64,000 bases of DNA from Solimonas_A sp052035235 (GTDB lineage Bacteria; Pseudomonadota; Gammaproteobacteria; Nevskiales; Nevskiaceae). The stretch's first letter is position 1. Every line of letters starts with the position of its first letter. Location: contig JBPOHT010000012.1 in the NCBI GenBank assembly GCA_052035235.1, positions 1 through 64,000 of the forward strand, given 5' to 3'. A model generated the notes under the pieces. It ran no database searches and was not told the DNA's origin. It saw nothing but the letters and a program-made list of their open reading frames with translations. Of the stretch, positions 18,200 through 27,800 are shown piece after piece. Position numbers and translations under genes: made by a program.

Positions 18200-19362
18200 G
18201 TCACCGCCCTCAGGCCGTCGACGATGCGCACGCGGCTGCTGTTCCAGGCCGGCGCCAGGGCGGCGCAGATGCCGATCAGCAGCGAGGAGGCCACCTGCAG
18301 CGCGAGGGTCTCCGGCGTAACGGTGAAGACCAGGAACAGGTCGCGGGTGGCGCTGAAGAAGGCCTCCGCCAAGGGAAAGGTCAGGGCCACGCCCAGCAAG
18401 CCCCCGGCCAGCGACATGCTCAGCGATTCACCCAGGATCAGTATCGACACGAAGCGGTCGCTGAAGCCCAGGGCCTTGAGCGTGGCGTACTCGCGCATGC
18501 GCTCGCGCGCGGCCATGGCCATGGTGTTGGCCATCACCGCCATGATGATCAGGATCACCACGTAGGCCACGGTCTGGATCGCCACGAGGATCGTGTCCAC
18601 CATGGCGATGAAGCCGAGCTGGAAGGCCTTCTGGGTCTCGGTGCGGGTCTCCGCCAGGGAGTTGCGGAAGCCGCTGTCGATGGCCGCGGACACGGCCGCC
18701 GAAGCACCGGGATCCTTGATGTTGATCACGAACACGCCGACGCGATCCGCCAGCGACGGCAGCAGCGCTTTGATCTTCTCGTTGACGTAGCCCCAGTGCA
18801 GCAGGAACTGGCCTTCGTCGACCTTGTCGTCCGCGCCCTGGTAGACGCCGCGGATGGTGAAGCTCCAGGTACCGGGATAGATCGTGCCCTTCAGCGGCAC
18901 CTGGTCGCCGATCTTCCAGCCGTTCTTGAGCATGGTCTTGCGGCCGACGATGACACCACGCCGGTCGCGCTTGAAGGCCGCCAGCTGTTCCGGCGGAACC
19001 ACGAACTCGGGATAGACCTCGAAATAGGTCTCGGCGTCCACCGCGAACTGCGGGAAGAAGTGCTTCTCGTCGATGTAGACGCCACCGAACCAGATCGCCC
19101 AGGTCACGTCCTTCACTCCCGACACGCGGCGGATGCGCTCGCCGTAGGTCACCGGCAGCGAGAAGCTCAACGAGGCCTCGGCCCGCGTGATCAGGCGCGC
19201 CGAGGAACTGAGCTCGGCGCCGGCATACCAGGAGTCCACCACCGTGCGCAGCAGGCCGAAGGACACGATGGCCACCGCGATACCGGCAATCGTCAGGCCG
19301 GTACGCAGGCGGTGCCGCCACATGTTCTTGCTGGCGAGCCGGAACACATAGGAGGCCATCAT
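18196..19362 (-). CDS. FtsX/MacB-type ABC transporter permease A
   Basis: 388 residues from an ATG at 19362 (a second ATG follows at 19359), immediately after the ATPase stop and with GGGGAC about 11 bases upstream, inside the ATPase gene. The layout is one N-terminal helix (LTIAGIAVAIVSFGLLRTVV), a large periplasmic domain of about 250 residues, and three C-terminal helices. RERMREYATLKALGFSDRFV is the coupling-helix region. It is paralogous in layout to the downstream permease. Confidence 0.9.
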   Translation of the reverse strand: MMASYVFRLASKNMWRHRLRTGLTIAGIAVAIVSFGLLRTVVDSWYAGAELSSSARLITRAEASLSFSLPVTYGERIRRVSGVKDVTWAIWFGGVYIDEKHFFPQFAVDAETYFEVYPEFVVPPEQLAAFKRDRRGVIVGRKTMLKNGWKIGDQVPLKGTIYPGTWSFTIRGVYQGADDKVDEGQFLLHWGYVNEKIKALLPSLADRVGVFVINIKDPGASAAVSAAIDSGFRNSLAETRTETQKAFQLGFIAMVDTILVAIQTVAYVVILIIMAVMANTMAMAARERMREYATLKALGFSDRFVSILILGESLSMSLAGGLLGVALTFPLAEAFFSATRDLFLVFTVTPETLALQVASSLLIGICAALAPAWNSSRVRIVDGLRAVT

Positions 19363-19364
19363 GG

Positions 19365-20059
<695 letters not shown>

Positions 20060-20060
<1 letters not shown>

Positions 20061-21274
20061 TACTTCGCTGCCGCGAGCTTGACGCGCTTGCCGTCGCGCA
20101 GGCTGCCGGGATTCAGCACCAGGGTTTCGCCGGTCTTCAGCTCGCCCTGGATCTCGCGAACGCCGCCCAGCTGCACGCCGGCCTTGACCGGCACCTCGCG
20201 CACCCGCCCCTCGGCATCCACCACGTAGACACGGCTGTCGGCGCCCTCGCCTGCGATGGCTTCCGGGCTGGCGGCCAGCACCGGCTTCTGGCTGGCCACA
20301 TCCACCGCCTGCGACAGGAAGCCGACGCGGGCGCTCATGTCCGGCAGGATGCTGGGGTCGGTGTCCAGGATGCGCACCTTGGTGGTGACGGTAGCGCTGG
20401 AGCGGTTGACCGCCGGCACCACCACGCTGACCTCGCCGCGGTAGCGGCGGTCCGGGAAGGCGTCGAGCACGATCTCGCAGGGCTGGCCCACCTTGATCGA
20501 GGCCAGCGAGGACTCCGAGACTTCGGCATCCACCTCCAGCGTGCTCATGTCGGCCATCACCACGACCGCGCCCTTGGCGTCCGCCGCCGAGGACAGCGGT
20601 GTGACGATGTCGCCGACGTTGGCGGAACGCGAGATCACCACGCCGTCGAAGGGCGCGCGGATCTGGGTGTACTCCACGCCGCTGCGGGCGTATTCCTCGT
20701 TGGCCTTGGCGGCGTCCAGCGCCGCCTTGGCGCTGGCCTGGCTGGCCACGGCGCGGGCATGGCGCGACTTGGCGTCCTGCATGTTGAGCAGCGAGACCAG
20801 CTTCTTCTTGAACAGCACGTTGAAGCGCTCGAGATTGCGCTGGGCATCCTCCAGCTCGTTCTGCGCCGTGGTCAAGGCCGCCGCAGCCACGGCGGTATTC
20901 GCCGCCGCCGCGCGGAAGGTGGCCTCCACGTCGCGGCTTTCCAGCCGGGCTACCACGGTGCCTTCCTTGACGGTGTCGCCCTCGCTGACCCCCAGCCATT
21001 CGACACGGCCGGTGCCCTTGGAGGCCACGGCCGCCTTGCGGCGCGCCACGACGTAGCCGGTGGAGTTCAGCAGCAGGTACTGCTGCGACGGCCAGGCCGT
21101 GACCACCTGGGTGGTCTGCACCGGTGCCGCCGACGGCACCAGCACGTAGATCAGCAGCAGGACGCCGGCACCGATCAGCAGGTGCTTGCGCTGCAGCCCG
21201 CGCTTGCCCGTGGCCTTGGGCGCGGCCTTGCCGTCGCGGTTGACCCGCAGTTTGCCCAGATCGATGTCGTTCAA
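20060..21274 (-). CDS. HlyD-family periplasmic adaptor (membrane fusion protein)
   Basis: 404 residues. An N-terminal basic segment is followed by a membrane anchor (HLLIGAGVLLLIYVLV, about 31-46), a biotinyl-lipoyl half (VASKGTGRVEWLGVSEGDTV), a coiled-coil hairpin (about 110-180, rich in Ala/Glu/Lys) and beta-barrel strands (RAPFDGVVISRSANVGD). The start is a TTG whose last two bases overlap the TGA of the upstream acyltransferase (TTGA); AGGA lies 8 bases before it. Together with the ATPase, two permeases and TolC it completes a tripartite exporter. Confidence 0.9.
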
Positions 21275-22488
21275 GTCGTCAGTCCTGCTTTGGTGAAGTG
21301 CTGCTGGTAGGCGGCCACCAGTTCGTCGAGCTGGCCGCGGTGGTTGTAGGCGGCGGGCGCGGAGAAGCTGATGACGGTGAAATCCGGGTAGTTCAGGAAC
21401 ACGGTGTTGAGCTTGCCCACGGCGCCGGGAATGCCATAGATCATCGAGGCCTGGAAACCGGGGAAGCTGAAGGTCTCGGCCTTCATGTTGCCCATCGACA
21501 CCACGCCGCCGGTGGGCAGGCCGGGATTGACGGTGTACAGCACCGTGTCGATCTTGGGTCGCAGCTGGCGCACCATGAACCAGATCGGCAGCCACAGCAG
21601 GATGCGCATGCCGGGGAACTGGCGGCAGTCGGCGAAGGCGCGCAGGCGCTGGTTGAGCTGCTGCACCAGGGTGCGCGGGGTCGATTCCTCCGGCACGTTG
21701 AGGCGCAGGTAACCGGTGAGATTGCCGATACCCATCTCGTCGGTGCGCAGACCACGGTAGTCCACCGGGATGGTGAAGCCCACCTCCCCGGGCTCGCGGC
21801 GCCGAGCCCAGTCGGCCAGGAACAGGGCCGTCTTGGGCAGCAGTTGAGAGACGTTGTTCCCGATGATCGCGCGGCGCCAGACGTAGCTCAGCGTCTCGCG
21901 GCCACTCTCGGCCGGCGCCAGCACCGGGATGCAGGAGACCGGTGGTGTCTTGGGCTCCTCGGGCACGCTCTGCCTGTGCTGCGCCTGCACGTCCAGGTCG
22001 GTCAGCGTCGACGAGGAACCCTGTAGCGGCTCGCCGCGCATCACGCGGCAGACCTCGTTGACCCAGTGCAGGAAGCCGCGGCCGTCGATGGCGGCGTGCA
22101 GCGTGCGGAACACCAGGCGCGTGCGGCCATCGCGGCAGGGCACCACCAGCACGTCGGCCACCGGGCCGCCGCGCAGGGCGTCCAGGCGCTGCTGCAGGAA
22201 GGGTGCGCCCTGCTCGCTGTTGCCGTCCCAATCCGCCAGCGGCATGGCCCGCACCTGCGGCGCGATGCCGCTGTCCACCCAGCGGGAGAAGCCGAGGAAG
22301 CCGCGCAGGCGCACGCGGATCGCCGGATTGGCCTCGGCGGCCTGGTCCACGGCGCGCTGCAGCGCCACGGGGTCCACCGTGCCCTCGCCTTCGAGGATGC
22401 CGTCGACGTGGTAGCGGTAGACCTCGTTGAGCACCAGCGAGTAGCGCTCCAGCGCCGAGACGCGGCGGACGTAACGGGGGGACTTCAT
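21271..22488 (-). CDS. Condensation-superfamily acyltransferase (PapA/WES-like), first copy
   Basis: 405 residues. HxxxDG appears as LHAAIDGRG near residue 134, preceded by the TLVFRT-like strand, and the second half carries GFTIPVDYRGLRTDEMGIGN and a strand near NTVFLNYPDFTVISF. As in the paralogue at 15802-17046, this is the fold of CoA/ACP-dependent acyltransferases and NRPS condensation domains. It starts with an ATG after GGAGCAGAC. Its stop overlaps the TTG start of the adaptor gene, tying the acyltransferase to the exporter in translation. Confidence 0.8.
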   Translation of the reverse strand: MKSPRYVRRVSALERYSLVLNEVYRYHVDGILEGEGTVDPVALQRAVDQAAEANPAIRVRLRGFLGFSRWVDSGIAPQVRAMPLADWDGNSEQGAPFLQQRLDALRGGPVADVLVVPCRDGRTRLVFRTLHAAIDGRGFLHWVNEVCRVMRGEPLQGSSSTLTDLDVQAQHRQSVPEEPKTPPVSCIPVLAPAESGRETLSYVWRRAIIGNNVSQLLPKTALFLADWARRREPGEVGFTIPVDYRGLRTDEMGIGNLTGYLRLNVPEESTPRTLVQQLNQRLRAFADCRQFPGMRILLWLPIWFMVRQLRPKIDTVLYTVNPGLPTGGVVSMGNMKAETFSFPGFQASMIYGIPGAVGKLNTVFLNYPDFTVISFSAPAAYNHRGQLDELVAAYQQHFTKAGLTT

Positions 22489-22516
22489 GTCTGCTCCAGT
22501 ATCTTTCTTGTTCTTG

Positions 22517-23305
22517 TCAGGCGGCGATATCGAGTGCGGGGGCGCCGCTGCTCGACAGGAAGCGGTCGACCAGGATGCGCAGTGCGGCCGGCGATTCCTC
22601 GATGACGTAGTGGCCGCAGTCCAGCAGTTCGAGCTGCGCCTGCGGCAGCGTGCGCTGCAGGTGCAGCCCGGCCGCCAGGCAAGGCGAATGGCAGCCGTAG
22701 ACCAGCAGCACCGGCCGGCGCAGCACGGCCAGCTCGGCGTCCGGTTCGGCGGCCATCTCCAGCACGTCGCGCATCAGCGTGGAGCCGAAGAACAGCGCCG
22801 ACAGCCGCTGGTGCAGGCGCTCGCGGCGGCGACCGGTGAGGCCACCGAGATGGTTCTCGACGTAGTCCGCCAGGGCCGCCGGCGAGGTCACGCCCAGCAG
22901 GCTGGGAGCGACGTAGTCACGCGCCGGCATTGGTGCATCCACCAGCACCAGGCGGCGCAGCTGCTGCGGGTGGCGCAGCGCGAAGCGCAGTGCCACCAGG
23001 GCACCCATGCTATGGCCGACCAGGTCCACCGGCTGCCCGGCGAGGCCGTGGTGCGCGATCACCGCCTGCAGGTCCGCCGCCTGGCTGTCCAGATCGAAGC
23101 CCGAGCCCGGGATGCTGCTGCCGCCGTGGCCGCGCTGGTCGTAGAGCACCACGCGGCGCTCGCCGGACAGCGGCGTCGCCACCGACGAGTACCAGCTCGC
23201 CATGTTGCCGGACACCAGGCCGTGCAGCATCACCACGGCCGAGCCCTTGTCGCGCCCGAGCTCCATCGAGGACAACTCGGCACCGTTCACGGAGATCATT
23301 TGCAT
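22517..23305 (-). CDS. Alpha/beta-fold hydrolase in the megasynthase operon
   Basis: 262 residues. The oxyanion strand is VVMLHGLVSGN, the nucleophile elbow is VGHSMGALVAL and the C-terminal His is in LLDCGHYVIEESP. The usual acid site after the beta-6/7 strand (VYGxxD in many relatives) reads VYGCHSPC, so the triad aspartate is not obvious there. Possible roles are a type II thioesterase-like editor, a product-releasing hydrolase or an acyl hydrolase. The start ATG has GAGG upstream and follows the glycosyltransferase stop by two bases. Confidence 0.85.
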   Translation of the reverse strand: MQMISVNGAELSSMELGRDKGSAVVMLHGLVSGNMASWYSSVATPLSGERRVVLYDQRGHGGSSIPGSGFDLDSQAADLQAVIAHHGLAGQPVDLVGHSMGALVALRFALRHPQQLRRLVLVDAPMPARDYVAPSLLGVTSPAALADYVENHLGGLTGRRRERLHQRLSALFFGSTLMRDVLEMAAEPDAELAVLRRPVLLVYGCHSPCLAAGLHLQRTLPQAQLELLDCGHYVIEESPAALRILVDRFLSSSGAPALDIAA

Positions 23306-23307
23306 GA

Positions 23308-24489
23308 CTAGGCCACCTCCAGGGAAGCCGGCGCCGCGGTTGCGAGCGCCAGGATGATTCGCGCCGCGCCGGAAGCACCCGGGGCGGCCAGCAGTTCCTG
23401 CGACAGCCGCCGGGCGTTCTGTGCCAGCGACGGTGTTTCCAGCAGATTCACGATGGCGCTGCGCATCGCCGCGGGCGTGACCTTGCCCTGGCGCGCGAAC
23501 AGCGCGGCGCCGGCGTCGATCACCTGGCGCGCAATCACCGGCTGGTCGTCGCGGATCGGCGCGACGATCATCGGCAGGCCGCAGCTCAGCGCCTCGCAGA
23601 CGGTGTTGTGGCCGGCGTGGCAGATCACGCCGTCGACGCGGCGCAGCAGCTCGGTCTGCGGCACGTAGCCGCGCACCAGCACATTGTCCGGCGCACTCGC
23701 TGCCAGGAATTCCGGTGCCACCAGCACCGCCTGCACCTGCGGCAGGCCGGCAACCGCTTCCATCACCACCTCGAAGAAGCGGGTATCGCGATCGCGGCTG
23801 ACGGTGCCCAGCGAGACCAGCAGCTTGCGGCGATCCTCGCGCAGCCACTCCCAGGGGAAATCGACCTGCCGGCGTCCCTCACCACGCACCGGCCCGACAA
23901 AGGCGTAGGGCGCGTCGACACGGGCGTGGCGGTCGCCCGGCAGGGTCTCGATGGAGAACACGATGACCCAGTGCGGCGAGAAATCCGGCCGCTCCACGAT
24001 CAGGGCTTCCGGCAGGTAGCGCCGCTGCAGCGCCAGGTACTGCTCGGCCACCCAGGCGTCCAGCACCGGCGACATCTTCAGGATCGACGCCGATGTGGTG
24101 ACCTGGCTGACCCAGGGAATGCCGAGCTTGCGCGCCACCAGGGCGCCGCCCAGCATCTGGTGATCCACCACCATCGCGTCCGGCGCGAAGTCGCGCACTG
24201 CGGCTTCCATCGGCGCCAGCACGCGCTCGGCCAGCGGCAGCGCGTAATCCTCGAAGAACAGGCGCACGCTCTCCAGGCCGCGGACCTGCGGTGCGGCGAT
24301 GCCCGGGTCGGCACCATCGCCGTGGTCCAGGGCGTAGACGCGCGCGCCTTCCGGCAGCTTGTCGCCGATCTGCGCCGCGTGCGCCGCCCAGGCCACCTCG
24401 TGCCCCTGGCCGGACAGCGCGTCGGCCACGGCCAGCGCCGGGTTCAGGTGCCCGGTCAGCGGAGGGACGGTGAAGAGGATGCGCGCCAT
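23308..24489 (-). CDS. GT1-type (MGT/CrtX-like) glycosyltransferase
   Basis: 393 residues with the N-terminal VPPLTGHLNPALAVADAL acceptor-domain motif, a second Rossmann half beginning LLVSLGTVSR, and the donor-sugar signature ICHAGHNTVCEALSCGLP with the MIVAPIRDDQPVIA stretch. The family attaches hexoses or deoxyhexoses to lipophilic acceptors (macrolides, carotenoids, rhamnolipid precursors). In this operon it should glycosylate the megasynthase product. The start ATG is 9 bases after the ACP stop. No sugar-nucleotide biosynthesis gene is near, so a common donor such as UDP-glucose is the simplest assumption. Confidence 0.88.
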   Translation of the reverse strand: MARILFTVPPLTGHLNPALAVADALSGQGHEVAWAAHAAQIGDKLPEGARVYALDHGDGADPGIAAPQVRGLESVRLFFEDYALPLAERVLAPMEAAVRDFAPDAMVVDHQMLGGALVARKLGIPWVSQVTTSASILKMSPVLDAWVAEQYLALQRRYLPEALIVERPDFSPHWVIVFSIETLPGDRHARVDAPYAFVGPVRGEGRRQVDFPWEWLREDRRKLLVSLGTVSRDRDTRFFEVVMEAVAGLPQVQAVLVAPEFLAASAPDNVLVRGYVPQTELLRRVDGVICHAGHNTVCEALSCGLPMIVAPIRDDQPVIARQVIDAGAALFARQGKVTPAAMRSAIVNLLETPSLAQNARRLSQELLAAPGASGAARIILALATAAPASLEVA

Positions 24490-24498
24490 GGTCCGGGC

Positions 24499-24786
24499 TC
24501 AGGCCTCCGGCACCGCGCCGGCGATGAAGGCCGCCAGTTCGCCGACCGACAGGCCGATCAGCTCGTGGATGCTCTTGCCGGACAGCCAGCCGACGATGTC
24601 CAGCTGCGTGCCGTAGTGCGCCTGGATGGCATCGGCGATCTTCACGAACTCGATGCTCTCGATCTCCAGGTCCGTGTTGAAACGGGTCTCGCCGTCGATC
24701 TCGAAGTCCTGGATCCAGTCCTCGTTGATGGTGCTGCGGATCTTGCCGATCACCAGCGCCAGGATGTCGTCGTAGTGCTTGCTCAT
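24499..24786 (-). CDS. Stand-alone acyl carrier protein
   Basis: 95 residues, acidic. The phosphopantetheine site is FNTDLEIESIEFVKIADAI, with DLEIESIEF in place of the DLGxDSL consensus; the serine near residue 44 is the attachment point. Helix II is followed by an uncommon insertion (HYGTQLDIVGWLSG). It probably carries starter or intermediate acyl groups for transfer by the acyltransferases, alongside the tandem ACPs of the large synthase. A PPTase domain lies in the adjacent upstream gene. Confidence 0.85.
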   Translation of the reverse strand: MSKHYDDILALVIGKIRSTINEDWIQDFEIDGETRFNTDLEIESIEFVKIADAIQAHYGTQLDIVGWLSGKSIHELIGLSVGELAAFIAGAVPEA

Positions 24787-24816
24787 CTTGTTGTTGTCCT
24801 AAATATCGTCCGGTTC

Positions 24817-27800
24817 TTAGCCCTGCACCGCTTCGGCCATCGCGCCCTGCTGCGCCTGCGCCGCGGGCAGGCTCCAGCCGACGATGCAATCGCGCAGCGG
24901 ATGGGTGACCACCCAGTGGCCATTGACGCGCAGGCAGTCGCCGTCGCGGGCTTCGATCACGTAGTCCCGGGGCCGACCCTGCAGGCCGGTGCCGGCGGCC
25001 TTGGCCGCCACTTCCTTGGCAACCCAGCCGCGGGTGTATTCGGCGTCCGCGTCGGCGCCCGCCAGCAGCGCCAGTTCCGAGGGAGAAAAAGCCATGTCCA
25101 GGAAGCCCGGCTCGCGCGGCTCGATGCGTTCCAGGTCGATGCCCACCGCCTGCTCGCCGACGATGGCCACCGCAAGGTTGCCCTTGTGTGCCAGCGACAC
25201 CTGCAGTCCCTGCGGCAGCGTGGTGCTGACGTTGGCCCGCAGGCGCGGCGCGCCGGCCTCGTCGTTGACCACGGTGAATTCCTGCGGCCATACCGCTTCG
25301 ATGCCGCGTTCGCGCTGCAGCCAGGCCCGCACGGCATCCTTGGCGGCGACGCGGCCGGCCAGCCACTGGCGGCGGCGGCGCGGCGAGAGCGCGTCGTAGG
25401 CGGCGCGCTCGCTGGCGCTGAGATAGCGGCGGCTGATGTAGTCGCGCAGGATCGCTGTGTCGTAGCGATCCTCGAACAGTGCGACGTTGGGCGGCACGAA
25501 CTGCGAGGCCTGCAGCTGCGACAGCTTGCGGCTGGCGACCCAGAAGGCCTTGTCCATCTGGTAGCGGCGCGTGCGCCAGCCCTGGATGGCGATGCGCAGG
25601 CGGCCCTGGGCGTCGCGCAACTGGTGGTCGGTGACGCAGTTGAGGGCGTCCAGCTCCACGATGCGGACCTGGGCCTGCAGCTCCTCGCCGGGCGGCGGGT
25701 CTGCTGCGAAGAAGCGGATGGAGTCGACCCCGATCGGCATTGCCAGGCAATCCTGCGGCTGCTCCATGACCCAATAGCCGGCGAGCTGGCCCATGTTGTC
25801 GAGCAGCGCGCCCTTGCCCTCCGGCACGCGCAGGCGACCATCGATGCCGTTGCCGCCGATGCCCTGGAACGCTGCTACGCCCTGGTAGGCCAGGCCATGG
25901 AACATCCAGCCCTCGCGGTAGAGCTCGGCGGCGGTCACGGCCGTGTCGCGTGGCGATTGCAGCGCTGCCGGTGCGGGCAGATCGGCCGTCGGATATTCCG
26001 CCGCGACGCGCACCTCGGCCTTGAAGTAGCCGACGATCTCGGTCTCGATGCGGTCGTCGGCAACCCATTTCATGGTGATGTCGACGTTGAGCTGGCGCGA
26101 GACCGCCAGCCAGCTGTAGGCCTGGATGCGCGAGACCTCCACCACCTTGAAGGCCGGGAGCGCCTCCTCCACGGCCTCGCGTACCAGCATGACCTCCATG
26201 GTCATCGGCACCACGGGGTGGCGGTCGGCGACGATCGGCCAGCCGGGGCGCTGCGGGTAGAGCTCGTGGTCCCTGACGTAGGGAATGGTCCGCTGGATGT
26301 CGAGCAGGCGCTGTACACGTCCCGGCAGCACCGGGCGTCGGGTCTGCGGTACTGCACCGAGAGCGCCCTGCCCTCGATGCTGCTGCCAGGCCGCGAGCAC
26401 TTCACGGCCGGCGCGCTCGATGTCGGCCAAGGTATCGCGCACCAGGCGTCCCACCGGATCATTGGCGGCCGCCGGCGGCAAGGCTCCGTCGGCGGTGGAG
26501 GCCAGGCGCGTAGGCAATAGATGAGGCTCCAGCGGCTGCCCCATGCGTACCAGCGGCACGCCCAGCGCCAGGCGCCGGCTGCTGGCGCTGCGGACAGCTT
26601 CGGCGGGCACAGCCGGTAGCGGCGGAGCGGTTACCAGCAGGCGGGTATCGAAATGGGCGCCCTCGACCCACAGCGCCGCGCAAAGCTGCTGCAGCTGCGC
26701 CATGCCGCCGCGCGTCTCATGATTGGCACGCAGCGCCAGATGCGGACGGCCGGAGAGCGTGTCGTCGATGAAGCCGGTCAGCGAGCCGGTCCCCACCTCG
26801 ACAAACACGCGGAACCCTTCCTCGTACAGGCTTTCGGTCAACTCGCGAAAGCGCACCGGCTGCAGCAGGTGATCCAGCGCCAGGCGGCGCTTGCTGTCCA
26901 TGTCCGCGGGGAACGGCGCAGCGCTGGTGGCCGACCACACCGGGACTGCAGGCTCCACCAGTTCCGCCGCGCCGAAGAATTCGCGGTACCAGTCCATGTG
27001 TTCCGCGAACAGCGGCGAGTGGAAGCCGGAGACGAAGGGCAGCACGTTGGCGAAGATCGCCGACTCGCGCAGGCGCGCGGCGACCACCGCGATGGACTCG
27101 CGCGAGCCGCAAGCGATGACCTGGTGCGGGCAGTTGTCATGCGAGATCGCGATGCGCTCCAGCCCCTGCATCGCCGCCTTCAGGCGTGCCTCGTCGCAGG
27201 AGGCGGCGAGGAACTGCAGGTCCGGAAACTTGACCGCGTCGAAGTCGAGCCCGGCATTGGTCCGGTCGGACAGGGCCTGGTCCATCATGCCGGCGCAAAG
27301 CATGGCGCTCCATTCGCCGACGCTGTGCCCGGCGTAGGCATCAGCCTGGATGCCGAGTTCGCCCAGACGGTCGAACAGGTAGCGGTTGAAGCCCAGCAGG
27401 CCCACCACCATGCGGCTCAGGGAGACGCTGGGGTCCTGCGGCTCGCAATGCGGCGGCAGCGGCTTGCCGAAGTAGCCCTCGAGATCCGCCGCCTGCGGCT
27501 GGAAGCTGCTGTCCACGCCGGGGAAGACGAAGGCCAGCTTGCCGCCGCCCTCGCCTAACTGGCCGGCCGGCGAGAACCAGATCTGCTGGCGACCCGGCCA
27601 GGGCTTGCCGCTGGCCACGGCCTTGCGCGCAGTGGCCAGCTTCTTGGCATCCGGTGACAACACCAGCAGGCGACAACGGCCCGGCTGCGGTGTGGCATCG
27701 CGCTCGCCGGCATCGAAGCGCTCCAGCAACTGCTGCGGCGTGTCGGCCGACAGCATCAGCACCGGCGACAGGCCAGCCGTCGCTTGCGCCGGAAGTTGCG

